This document shows, in pieces, positions 10,403 to 18,344 of a stretch of DNA of 64,000 bases (position 1 is its first letter; every line of letters begins with the position of its first letter). The stretch is from Halomonas ventosae. GTDB lineage: Bacteria; Pseudomonadota; Gammaproteobacteria; Pseudomonadales; Halomonadaceae. Below the pieces are notes generated by a model. That model worked only from the letters and a program-made list of their open reading frames with translations. It did no database searches and was not told where the DNA came from. The stretch lies in contig NZ_SNZJ01000006.1 in NCBI RefSeq assembly GCF_004363555.1, positions 1-64,000 of the forward strand. The letters are read 5' to 3'. The translations under genes and the position numbers were made by a program.

Positions 10403-13252
10403 TCATTGCACGGATTGATCCAGCAATTCGCGGGCCTCCTGCCGGGCATCCGGATCATCGGACTCGTCGATCAGGCTCTCGAGCAGCGCACGGGCCTGGC
10501 CGGCCTCGCCGGCGTCCAGCAGGCGCCGCGCCTCGGCCAGGGTCGACGTGGAGGAAGCCGCCGCGGAAAAGTGGGCATTATCCCGCGACAGCGGCGGGAA
10601 GGCCACCTCCTCGACGTCCCACTCCTCGGGCATGTCGCGTTCGGCCCGGATACCGGGCATGGCATCGGCCGACTCGCCGTCTCCGCCAGTGGAAGAGGTG
10701 AACTCCACGCTGGGCTGCATGGGCGTCTCCTCCCGGGGTGCCGCGCGCTCCTCCAGCGTCGGGGGACGATAGTCGATGATCTCGCGCCCGTCGTCCGCCT
10801 CGCGGGTGGCCAGCGGGACGCTCGGAAGCTCGTCAGCCGGTTGGGGCACCTGCTCGTCCGATGCCTTGTGGGGCTGCTCTACCTCTCCGGCCGCCTCGCC
10901 GTCCAGATCGGACGAAGCCTCGGTCTCTGGCCGCGGGGCGTCATCCTCCTGCGGCTCCGCTTGCGGGCCCGGCTCCAGTTCCGGCGGACGATAGCGCGCC
11001 AGCGGGTCGGCCTGCTCGCTGGCCGAGGCTGCTGGGTCGGGCATCGCCCGGCCGGCCGACGCCTCCTCAGGCGCCTCGCCGGAGGGGGTGTCGCGAGCCT
11101 CCCTCGGTGCCTCACCCGAGGGGGTGTCACGAGAAGGCGCCTCGCGAGACGGCGCGTCGTCCGTCGCGGGCTCGTCATGGGCCTGAGGCTCGCCATGCGT
11201 ATCGGGATCATCGAAGCGGCGCGGGGGAAGCTCGTCGGCCTCGGGGAAGACGGCTCGATCCGCCGGCGTTGCCGCCACGGGCGCTGCTGCCTTGGCGGGC
11301 GGTGCACTGCGGACATGGCGCTCCATGAGCCGGGCGACCTCGGCCTGGACATCCGGGTCCCCGCCGGCGCGCAGCTGCTCCGCCTGGCGCGCCGCCGCCG
11401 CATGGTCGCCCTGCTCGAGCTGCACCCGCAGCAGCTTGAGCCTCAGGTCATCTCGCCCGGGCTCCCGTGCCAGGCTGGACTGCAGCAGCTCACGCGCCTG
11501 GTCGTAGCGCCCGTAGGCGATGAAGATGTCGGCCTCGTTGATCGCCTCGGCCTCGGGCATGGAGGCACGCACCGGCGTCTCCCGTTCTTCTTCGCCGCGG
11601 AACTCGGCCTGCTGTGCCCGGGCCTGGGGACTGCCCGGCACCACCACGCCACTGGCGGCCGGGTCCACCGGGCGCGCCTCGTTGAACACCGGCGCCGGCT
11701 CGCTCTCCTGGCGACGACGACGGCGCACCAGGGCCCAGAGCGCCAGCAGCAGTGCCAGCCCGGCGCCGCCCAACATCAGGTTGCGGTCGGTACCCCCCTG
11801 GTAGAGCGCGCCCCACCAGGGCGACTGCCGGGAAGATTCCGGCTCGCTGCCGGGGGCCACCACCCCACCGCTGCCCGGGGCATCGGCGCCCTGCCCCCCG
11901 GCACTTATCGCGGCCAGCTGGTCGCGCATGGCGTCCAGCTCCTCGCGAAGGTCTCCGAGCTGGGACTGCAGCTCGTCGCGCTCGCTGCGAACCGCCTCCA
12001 GGGCCTGGCGGTTCTCGAGCCAACGAGCCTCGAGGCGCAGCAGCCGCTGGTCCTCGGTAAGCTCGCCACCGCCCTGGATCAGCGCCAGCACCTCGGGGTC
12101 GATAAACGGCCCTTCCCCTTCGCTGCCCGCGGGCATGGCCAGGGAGTCGGCAGCCGCTTCCTCCTCTTCTTCCTCCTCCTGCCGTGCACCAGTGGACGAT
12201 TCGCCCTCCTGCTGGTCCGAGACCCCGTCGACCGGCACCGCGCCCTCGGCGGCCACTTCGGCATCGCTGAGCAGCGTCAGCCGCTGCCACTCCTCGCTGG
12301 TCGCGTCTTCATCATTGCCAGAGGCATCGCTGGACGCCGTCTCGACCGCCTCGGGGGGTGCCTCGTCGGCAGGCTCCGTCGATGCGCCCTCCTGCGCCGG
12401 GGCGCTGGCAACAGCCGACGCCGGAGCATCAGAGGAGCCGCCCAGTGCCACCCGAGCCGGGGCTCCGCTGCCGCGATTGGCCCAGGCCTGGTTCATGGCC
12501 TGGACGACACCGTCAGCCTCGGCGGAGGAACGTGCCGCGATGGCCTCGCGGGACGGCACCACCAGCGTAAAGCCGGCCCGCATGGCGTTGATGTTGCCGG
12601 AAGGAAAGACCTCAGGGTTGGCCTCCACCAGGGCAACCATCATCTGGTTCATGCTGATGCCGCTGTCCGGCCTCAGCCGGCCGGCCACTGCCCAGAGGGT
12701 GTCGCCGCTGCGCACCCAGGCGGGGTTGCCCGCGCCCGCGTCGGAGGTGCTGGCCAGCGGGCGTGACGAGGGTTCAGCCGTCGGGGCAGACGAGCGCGGC
12801 GCGGAAATCGCTTCCCGCGGTGCGCTCGAGGACGCCGCGACAAGGGCCGGGAGCTGGTCATAGTCCGGCGGGTCGAGCAGCAGGGTCACTTCCCGCAGCT
12901 GCTGGCCACCCGGCCAGTCGAAACGCAGCAGCAGGTCGACCCAGGGCTCGCGCACGGCCCGCTCGGTGGTCAGGTCGACCACCAGGCGCCCCTGCCGTCG
13001 GCTCACATCCATCTTCACGCTGGCGGCCAGCGGGGTGCGGGGCAGGCCGGCCGCCGAGAAGGCGCGCTCATCGGCCACCGAGACATTGAGCAGGTCGGCC
13101 TGCAGGCCGGCGCTGTCGGTCAAGGGGATGCTCGCCCGCAACGGCGCATTGAGCGTCGAGTTCACCTCGGCCTCCCCCAGGCCGAGGGCCAGCGCCAGCG
13201 GGCTGGCGGCGGAGAGCGAAAGCAGCATGGCGAGTGTCAGCTTGCGTTTCAT
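10403..13252 (-). CDS. fimV: FimV-like polar hub protein with LysM domain
   Basis: A 949-residue envelope protein with the FimV layout. A signal peptide (KLTLAMLLSLSAASPLALA) precedes the periplasmic GLGEAEVNSTLNAPL domain. A LysM peptidoglycan-binding domain follows (SGDTLWAVAGRLRPDSGISM, about residues 180-240), then acidic linkers and a coiled coil (RLEARWLENRQALEAV through RDQLAAI). One transmembrane helix lies near residues 487-510. The long cytoplasmic part is rich in Glu/Asp/Pro, with TPR-like helices (FIAYGRYDQARELLQ), and ends in the short FimV C-terminal domain. In Pseudomonas, FimV organises type IV pili and the cell pole. AAGGG precedes the ATG. The acidic load is very high. Direct partners are not encoded nearby. 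Confidence 0.9.
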   Translation of the reverse strand: MKRKLTLAMLLSLSAASPLALALGLGEAEVNSTLNAPLRASIPLTDSAGLQADLLNVSVADERAFSAAGLPRTPLAASVKMDVSRRQGRLVVDLTTERAVREPWVDLLLRFDWPGGQQLREVTLLLDPPDYDQLPALVAASSSAPREAISAPRSSAPTAEPSSRPLASTSDAGAGNPAWVRSGDTLWAVAGRLRPDSGISMNQMMVALVEANPEVFPSGNINAMRAGFTLVVPSREAIAARSSAEADGVVQAMNQAWANRGSGAPARVALGGSSDAPASAVASAPAQEGASTEPADEAPPEAVETASSDASGNDEDATSEEWQRLTLLSDAEVAAEGAVPVDGVSDQQEGESSTGARQEEEEEEEAAADSLAMPAGSEGEGPFIDPEVLALIQGGGELTEDQRLLRLEARWLENRQALEAVRSERDELQSQLGDLREELDAMRDQLAAISAGGQGADAPGSGGVVAPGSEPESSRQSPWWGALYQGGTDRNLMLGGAGLALLLALWALVRRRRRQESEPAPVFNEARPVDPAASGVVVPGSPQARAQQAEFRGEEERETPVRASMPEAEAINEADIFIAYGRYDQARELLQSSLAREPGRDDLRLKLLRVQLEQGDHAAAARQAEQLRAGGDPDVQAEVARLMERHVRSAPPAKAAAPVAATPADRAVFPEADELPPRRFDDPDTHGEPQAHDEPATDDAPSREAPSRDTPSGEAPREARDTPSGEAPEEASAGRAMPDPAASASEQADPLARYRPPELEPGPQAEPQEDDAPRPETEASSDLDGEAAGEVEQPHKASDEQVPQPADELPSVPLATREADDGREIIDYRPPTLEERAAPREETPMQPSVEFTSSTGGDGESADAMPGIRAERDMPEEWDVEEVAFPPLSRDNAHFSAAASSTSTLAEARRLLDAGEAGQARALLESLIDESDDPDARQEARELLDQSVQ

Positions 13253-13455
13253 CGGGTTCCCTTGCGTCGTTCCACTGCGCCCCGCCGACCCCGGCGGTGA
13301 CCTGATAGTATATTCTTAGTGATTATGAGGACTATGTATCACATTCCCTGCGCCGGCGCCTTCCCGGAACACTAACGGCGACCATACTTTCAACATAAGT
13401 CATTGAACGCATGACACGCGAATCCCCCCTCGCCAACGGCCTGCGCGCAACACCC

Positions 13456-13494
13456 AACGAAAGCGGGACGCCACCAGGGCGTCCCGCTTTCGTT
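13456..13494 (-). terminator. Intrinsic terminator after asd
   Basis: A perfect 17-bp inverted repeat (arms 13456-13472 and 13478-13494, five-base loop) lies 29 bp beyond the asd stop. The stem ends in AACGAAAG/CTTTCGTT, so each strand has a T-rich foot. It separates asd from fimV in the 270-bp gap, which otherwise holds only the fimV leader (a TATACT-like -10 at 13307-13312 on the minus strand is possible but has no good -35). Confidence 0.8.
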
Positions 13495-13522
13495 CACGCG
13501 GTCATGGACCGCCATACGGTGC

Positions 13523-14635
13523 TCACTGCTCGCGCAGGATCTTCAGCATCCGCTTGAGCGGCTCGGCGGCGCCCCACAGCAGCTGGTCACCGACGCTGAA
13601 GGCAGAGAGGTATTCGCCGCCCATGGCCAGCTTGCGCAAGCGACCGACCGGCACGGTCAGGGTGCCGGTGGCGGCAGCCGGCGTCAGGCCGTCGATGGTG
13701 GCCTCCTTGTCGTTGGCAATCACCTTGACCCAGTCGTTGTGGCGGGCCAGACGATCCTCGATCTCATCGATCGGCACGTCCTTCTTGAGCTTGATGGTGA
13801 AGGCCTGGCTGTGGGAGCGCATGGCGCCGATACGCACGCAGAGCCCGTCGATGGGGATAGGGTTGTCCTGGAGGCCGAGGATCTTGTTGGTCTCCACGGA
13901 GCCCTTCCACTCCTCCTTGCTCTGACCATTGTCCATGGGCTTGTCGATCCAGGGCAGCAGGCTGCCGGCCAGCGGTGCACCGAAGTTGTCGGTGGGGAAA
14001 TTACCGCCACGCATGGCTGCGGTAACCTTGCGATCGATATCGAGGATGGCGCTGGCCGGGTCGGCCAGCTCGTCGGCCACGCTGTCGCGCAGGCTGCCCA
14101 TCTGGTTGAGCAGCTCGCGCATATGCTTGGCGCCGGAACCGGACGCGGCCTGATAGGTCATGGAGGTCATCCACTCGATCAGGTCCGCCTCGAAGAGGCC
14201 ACCAAGGCCCATGAGCATCAGGCTGACGGTGCAGTTGCCACCCACGAAGGTCCTGGCGCCCTTCGCCAGCTGGGCATCGATGACGTGCCGATTGACCGGG
14301 TCGAGGACGATGGTGGCGTCATCCGCCATGCGCAGGGTGCTGGCGGCGTCGATCCAGTAGCCCTTCCAGCCACCCTGGCGCAGGTCGGCATAGACCTTCT
14401 CGGTGTACTCGCCGCCCTGGCAGGTCACGACGACGTCCAGCGCCTTGAGGGCTTCCAGGTCGAAGGCGTCCTTCAGCGGGGGAACGTCGACGCCGACGTC
14501 TGGGCCGTCCTGGCCGACCTGGGAGGTCGTGAAGAAGATCGGCTCGATGCCCTTGAAGTCGCCATCCTCGAGCATCCGTTGCATCAGCACGGAACCGACC
14601 ATGCCACGCCAACCGACGAAACCGACTTTCAACAT
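13523..14635 (-). CDS. asd: Aspartate-semialdehyde dehydrogenase
   Basis: NADP-dependent branch-point enzyme for Lys, Met, Thr and diaminopimelate. The 370-residue protein has the dinucleotide motif [15 protein letters not shown], the catalytic Cys in [13 protein letters not shown] and the following [14 protein letters not shown]. Length and the WRGMVGSVL start place it with the gram-negative 370-residue class. GGAGGG lies upstream of the ATG. In pseudomonads leuB sits immediately upstream of asd; here about 8.8 kb of accessory genes separate the two, marking the insertion point of the island. Confidence 0.96.
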   Translation of the reverse strand: MLKVGFVGWRGMVGSVLMQRMLEDGDFKGIEPIFFTTSQVGQDGPDVGVDVPPLKDAFDLEALKALDVVVTCQGGEYTEKVYADLRQGGWKGYWIDAASTLRMADDATIVLDPVNRHVIDAQLAKGARTFVGGNCTVSLMLMGLGGLFEADLIEWMTSMTYQAASGSGAKHMRELLNQMGSLRDSVADELADPASAILDIDRKVTAAMRGGNFPTDNFGAPLAGSLLPWIDKPMDNGQSKEEWKGSVETNKILGLQDNPIPIDGLCVRIGAMRSHSQAFTIKLKKDVPIDEIEDRLARHNDWVKVIANDKEATIDGLTPAAATGTLTVPVGRLRKLAMGGEYLSAFSVGDQLLWGAAEPLKRMLKILREQ

Positions 14636-14667
14636 GTGAAGCCCTCCAGAAATCGAATGTGGAACAC

Positions 14668-14696
14668 ATTATACACGACCCCCTCCCCCTCTGGCA
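14668..14696 (-). promoter_or_regulatory. Probable sigma-70 promoter of asd
   Basis: On the minus strand a perfect TATAAT (14668-14673) lies 33 bp before the asd start. At 17-bp spacing the -35 position (14691-14696) reads TGCCAG, a poor match, so strength depends on the -10. Confidence 0.5.
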
Positions 14697-14725
14697 GACG
14701 TCGATCGGCTCTGGCGAGTGCAGGT

Positions 14726-14759
14726 CAGGTGTCGCCAACACTCGCGCTGGCGACACCTG
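14726..14759. repeat. Perfect 12-bp inverted repeat between asd and the island
   Basis: Arms CAGGTGTCGCCA (14726-14737) and its exact complement (14748-14759) flank a 10-base loop. It lies upstream of both the asd promoter and the divergent promoter at 14786, without a T-run on either side, so an operator or an old terminator is equally possible. Confidence 0.6.
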
Positions 14760-14785
14760 TCAGGGCACGTAAAATGTAACAATCC

Positions 14786-14813
14786 TTGACAAAATAGCGG
14801 CATTAAGTAAAAT
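14786..14813 (+). promoter_or_regulatory. Sigma-70 promoter upstream of the first kinase copy
   Basis: Consensus TTGACA (14786-14791) and TAAAAT (14808-14813) with a 16-bp spacer, about 110 bp before the ATG at 14924. The surrounding stretch resembles the promoter of the second kinase copy (shared CCTTG, GGCATT and ATTAT-GTAAC blocks), suggesting the two promoters are duplicates. Confidence 0.65.
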
Positions 14814-14923
14814 TATGTAACATGCATCGAATATCCACGGCAAGACGGTCCGCGGGTCCGACTCGGTATTCAGCACATCCACTGGACCCATAAGGACACG
14901 GCCATGGCGAAAGGGCTTTAGAC

Positions 14924-15931
14924 ATGCGCCACGATATCGCCGTCCCTGCCACATGGAACGCACCGGGCACTGAGGAGAAACGCGGATACTCGAGAGCCGC
15001 CGTCCCGTGTTACCACTACAGCACCTATGGCCTCTTGCTCAGCTCGCAGTTCGAGCTCCCCGAACTTCGCGGGACCAAGCCCACGCCCAGCCCCGATATC
15101 GAAATACTGGCCGACTCATTCCCTGAAGACCCGACGAATACCGGCGTTAGCAAAGTCGACCTTCAGGGTTCCGCCGACTGCTCCCAGTTCGTCTTCGAAG
15201 GGGTTGCCCGTTATCGAATCGAACAGGGAAAGCGTATCCTGATCGACCGGCGCGTGTTGAAGAGCCGCGGAACCGGCACGCCCGAAAGGGATCTGCGAGG
15301 TCATCTGCTGGGCAGCGCAATGGGTACCCTGCTGCACCAGAAGCACTGGCTTCCCCTCCACCTGAGCGCCCTGGAGACGCCAGACGGCGTCTGGGGGTTC
15401 ACCGGCGTCCCCGGCGCAGGCATATCGACGCTGGCCGCCTGGCTGCATTATCACCACGACTGGCCACTATTGACAGACGAGGTCGGCGTCATCAAGCCGG
15501 GGGAGGCACTGCCCTACCTGCACCCGGGGCCACCCAGGCTCAATCTCCGGAAGGATGCCCTGGCGAGCCTGGAGTTCGATCATCACAGCCTCAGCAGGAA
15601 TCTGACACGAGCCGGCAAGTATCACCTCATCCTGCACCGAGGATTCCACACCTATGCCCAGCCGCTGAAGGCCCTCGTCCTGCTGGAGCGTGCCGAAAAG
15701 GGCGCCGCTGCCAGCCTTGAGCCACTCGAAGGCCTGGAGGCCCTCGAGGTCGTCATGGCATCCCTCTACCTACCGGAGTGGGGGCAGGCATTCAACGGCC
15801 CGGCGCGGCTGATGACCTACGTCTCCGAGTTGGCTAAGCGCATCCAAGTCTATCGCTATCGCCGTCCCTGGTCGCTGGTCGCTGGTCGACATGGAGCTTG
15901 GCCTGGCGCCTCTGGTGCAGAGGATTCATGA
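14924..15931 (+). pseudogene. Degenerate HPr-kinase-like protein (lasso kinase paralogue), frameshifted
   Basis: The 335-residue product aligns along its length with the kinase encoded at 16133-17161 (shared blocks YGLxxxSQxELPEL, LLHQxHWLPLH, GPPRL, LYLPEWGQxFNGPARLM, VYRYRRPWSL). The P-loop reads GVPGAGIS, with Ile167 where the ATP-binding lysine should be, and the second acid of the catalytic DD pair is Glu186. Three near-identical 7-base units (15869-15889) show a 7-bp tandem duplication just after RRPWSL. Removing one unit restores a frame to 15956 whose last residues (LAPLVQRIH) match the paralogue (LVPLMQHIH). I read it as a decaying copy, although a non-catalytic role of the remaining protein cannot be excluded. 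A good promoter lies upstream. Confidence 0.75.
15869..15889 (+). repeat. 7-bp tandem duplication causing a frameshift
   Basis: TGGTCGC occurs at 15869-15875 and 15876-15882, followed by TGGTCGA at 15883-15889. Two units would keep the frame of the neighbouring kinase; the third adds 7 bases and diverts translation into a premature, unrelated C-terminus. Confidence 0.8.
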
Positions 15932-15989
15932 GCGCGCGAGTCATGACGCAGCTTGAGTCACACCTGCTCGGCCCCGGAGCATGAGGAGA

Positions 15990-16025
15990 TCAACGCCTCT
16001 CGAAGGCGGCCAGCACGGCGTCCCC
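15990..16025 (-). pseudogene. Remnant of the 3' end of leuB
   Basis: Read on the minus strand, this stretch encodes [11 protein letters not shown] and a stop in frame. The intact leuB at 23475 ends [11 protein letters not shown] and a stop. A run of 24 bases (15999-16022) is identical to 23484-23507. Stop codon position and reading frame are both kept, so common descent is more likely than chance. It lies between the two kinase copies and marks a recombination or insertion boundary. Confidence 0.7.
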
Positions 16026-16065
16026 CCAGGTCGCCCCCCCTGTTCAAGACTTAAAGTTTTCATCC

Positions 16066-16095
16066 TTGGCCACCCGGGCATTGCGATTACATTAT
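16066..16095 (+). promoter_or_regulatory. Candidate promoter of the kinase-nucleotidyltransferase-exporter operon
   Basis: TTGGCC (16066-16071) and CATTAT (16090-16095) with an 18-bp spacer, 37 bp before the ATG. TATAGT at 16093 is an alternative -10 with poorer spacing. The block resembles the promoter at 14786. Confidence 0.5.
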
Positions 16096-16132
16096 AGTAA
16101 CAATTGGGGCGTAGCTAAGGTGGAGAGCAATC

Positions 16133-17161
16133 ATGCCAGGCACCAGAGATCTACCTGCACTGAACTTCCCTCCGGTATCGCCACTGCCGAACAGGCGCCG
16201 AAACTCCCCTCCTCCTCTTGCTTCCCGTTTCTACACCACCTACGGGCTGACGATCGCTTCACAGCTTGAGCTTCCCGAGCTCGAAGCGCTACCGCCTGAA
16301 GCGGGCCCCGACATCCACATTCGCATCGGCGAAGTGGCAGGCCAGCTTGAAGATGCCGAGCTCAGCACGCCATGGCTCCAGTGCAGCGGCAACTGCTGCC
16401 AGTTTCTCCTCGATCGCATCGCGCGCTATCGCGTCGAGCAGGGCATGAGTATCCGCGTCGATCGCCGGCTGGGGCCCGCGTGCGGGTCGACGACCGACGA
16501 GGGTGACCTGCGCGTCTACCTGCTGGGAAGCGCCCTAGGCGCACTGCTCCACCAGCGACACTGGCTGCCCCTCCATATCAGTGCGGTACAGACCCCGTCT
16601 GGCGTCTGGGGCTTCGCGGGAGACTCCGGGGCAGGCAAGTCTACCCTCGCGGCCTGGCTGCACTATCGATACGGCTGGAAGCTGGTCAGCGACGATGTCG
16701 GGGTGATCAAGCCTGAGGAGACGCACCCCACCCTCTATCCGGGTCCCCCTCGCCTCAAGCTTTGGAAGGACGCCCTGGAGCGCCTGGGAATCGATCGCCA
16801 GGGCCTGGTCCGGGACCTGACACGCACGGAGAAATTTCATCTGAACCGGCATCTGGGCTTCACTCACGACAGCGAACAACTGAAAACGCTCGTGATGCTG
16901 GAGCGAGTGCCTGCCGATGAAAAGGCCTCCATCGAGCCAGTCGAAGGCGTCGAGGCCTTCAGGATTGTGATGTCGGCCCTCTACCTGCCGGAGTGGGGGC
17001 AGCGCTTCAATGGTCCTGCCCGGCTGATGCAATATGGCGCCGACCTGGCGCGGCAGATCCGGGTCTATCGCTACCGGCGGCCCTGGTCGCTGGAGAAGGT
17101 CGAGGAGAGCCTGGTTCCGCTGATGCAACACATCCATGATGGAGCGGGACATGCCAGCTGA
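16133..17161 (+). CDS. HPr-kinase-like lasso peptide kinase (predicted to phosphorylate the C-terminal Ser of the precursor)
   Basis: A 342-residue protein with a C-terminal HPr-kinase/PEP-carboxykinase-like ATPase domain. The P-loop GDSGAGKS covers residues 163-170 (Lys169), the catalytic pair is Asp187-Asp188 in KLVSDDVGV, and PGPPRLKLWKDALERLG follows. True HprK proteins carry an N-terminal domain for HPr; here the first 150 residues look unrelated (YTTYGLTIASQLELPEL). Such kinases occur in paeninodin-type lasso clusters, where they phosphorylate the C-terminal serine of the precursor. The precursor at 20678-20842 does end in Ser. AAGGTGGAG precedes the ATG. The gene overlaps the nucleotidyltransferase gene by 11 bp. 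All assigned ATP-site residues are present, so it should be active. The substrate assignment is inference. Confidence 0.85.
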   Translation: MPGTRDLPALNFPPVSPLPNRRRNSPPPLASRFYTTYGLTIASQLELPELEALPPEAGPDIHIRIGEVAGQLEDAELSTPWLQCSGNCCQFLLDRIARYRVEQGMSIRVDRRLGPACGSTTDEGDLRVYLLGSALGALLHQRHWLPLHISAVQTPSGVWGFAGDSGAGKSTLAAWLHYRYGWKLVSDDVGVIKPEETHPTLYPGPPRLKLWKDALERLGIDRQGLVRDLTRTEKFHLNRHLGFTHDSEQLKTLVMLERVPADEKASIEPVEGVEAFRIVMSALYLPEWGQRFNGPARLMQYGADLARQIRVYRYRRPWSLEKVEESLVPLMQHIHDGAGHAS

Positions 17162-18344
17162 ACCCGATCGACCCGACGCCACGCTTCGCCTGCTGATATT
17201 GCTGGCCAGGCTGGAGCTGTCCGAGGCTCAGCGAGAGGCAGCCCTGACCCTGTGCAACCGCATCGAGGCATGGCATGAGGTGGCGAGCCAGGCGGAACGG
17301 AAGCTGATGCTGCCACTGGTGTATCGCCACCTGCACGAGCTGTCGCCGCCGACGCTGTCACCGGCCGATGCGGCTCACCTGCATCAGCGGGCCCTGAGCC
17401 TCGTTCAGGTCAACCTTCTCGTTGCCGGTGAACAGCAGCGCCTGGTTGTCGAAATACTGGATCCCCTGGATATTCCCTATCTCTTCTTCAAGGGGCCGGC
17501 TCTGGCGGCCCGCTACTATGATGAACAGGCCATGCGATCCTGCCGGGATATCGACCTGCTGGTGCCACGCCACCGCTGTGTCGAGCTGCTGGAATTCGCC
17601 CTGCGGCATGGCTATCGGCCACTCGCCCCGGAAGCCTTGACACCCGACAGGCAGAGTCTCGAGTTTGCCCTCAGCGCGAAAACCGTGGTGTCCCTTGTCT
17701 CTCCCTCAGGCGTCTGTATAGAAGTCCACCATGAGATCGACCGAGGCGCCGGGATCTACCAAAGCGACGCGCTCCTCGACAGCCGGGTCGCCCACCGGGC
17801 CGGCGGTACCCTGCTGTACTCGATGCCGACCAGCGAGCTGTTTGTCTACATCTGCCTGCATCACACGCGTCACTACTGGTCACACCTTCACTGGCTGGTC
17901 GACCTGGATGCCATCCAGCGCCATCCTGACTTCGATGCGGCAGCGGCCTACGCTTGCGCAGAGCGCCGGGGCCTGGCGTCCACGTTCAACGCCTGCCTGG
18001 AATTCTACCGGGCGCTCGCCGCCCCCGAGCCCGAACACTCATCACACCTCAGCCCGCGCAGCCGCGAGATGCTCGAGGCCTGCTTCACGACGCTGCAGGG
18101 CGGGCTCGAGGCCGAACGGGCACTGCTTCGCCAGCGACCCACCCTGCAGTTCGGCTTCACCTGGCAGACGCACCTGGCCAATCGGTGGACAAGCCGCCTC
18201 AGGAAATGGGCCAGCCCGCTGCAGCCGGGTTATATCGATTACCAGTTCCTCCCTTTGCCATCCCGTTGGCAGTGGCTCTACTACGTCATACGGCCCTACC
18301 GCGCTCTGGCCAAACGCCGTCGAGCCCGGTGGCCCGCACAATGA
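17151..18344 (+). CDS. Nucleotidyltransferase family protein of the lasso cluster
   Basis: A 397-residue protein of the NTP_transf_5-like family. A predominantly helical N-terminus leads into IPYLFFKGPALAARYY and SCRDIDLLV (about residues 108-138), the minimal nucleotidyltransferase core with G-x-D/DxD-type acids Asp133 and Asp135. Homologues accompany HPr-kinase-like genes in paeninodin-type lasso clusters; their reaction is not established to my knowledge, and nucleotidylation of the phosphorylated peptide is one possibility. I choose the ATG at 17151 because GGAG lies six bases upstream; two earlier ATGs (17136, 17139) have none. It overlaps the kinase by 11 bp and the exporter by 4 bp (ATGA), so the three are one operon. 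Confidence 0.8.
   Translation: MPAEPDRPDATLRLLILLARLELSEAQREAALTLCNRIEAWHEVASQAERKLMLPLVYRHLHELSPPTLSPADAAHLHQRALSLVQVNLLVAGEQQRLVVEILDPLDIPYLFFKGPALAARYYDEQAMRSCRDIDLLVPRHRCVELLEFALRHGYRPLAPEALTPDRQSLEFALSAKTVVSLVSPSGVCIEVHHEIDRGAGIYQSDALLDSRVAHRAGGTLLYSMPTSELFVYICLHHTRHYWSHLHWLVDLDAIQRHPDFDAAAAYACAERRGLASTFNACLEFYRALAAPEPEHSSHLSPRSREMLEACFTTLQGGLEAERALLRQRPTLQFGFTWQTHLANRWTSRLRKWASPLQPGYIDYQFLPLPSRWQWLYYVIRPYRALAKRRRARWPAQ

Noticed and set aside
9644..12766. A 1040-codon open frame on the plus strand opposite truA and fimV
   Set aside because: It is antisense to FimV, whose signal peptide, LysM, helix and C-terminal domain are clear. High GC content leaves opposite frames open; similar cases occur opposite mfd (47384-49807), topA (57360-59792) and purF (1439-3277).
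14668..14673. Extended -10 element at the asd promoter
   Set aside because: The TG lies directly before TATAAT, without the intervening base required for an extended -10.
15990..16025. Repeat as a tRNA-type attachment site of an integrative element
   Set aside because: No integrase, tRNA or further att-like sequence is visible; duplication and deletion explain it equally well.
16133..17161. The kinase as a true HPr kinase/phosphorylase of the PTS
   Set aside because: No HPr or PTS genes are nearby, the N-terminal domain differs, and the neighbours are lasso genes.
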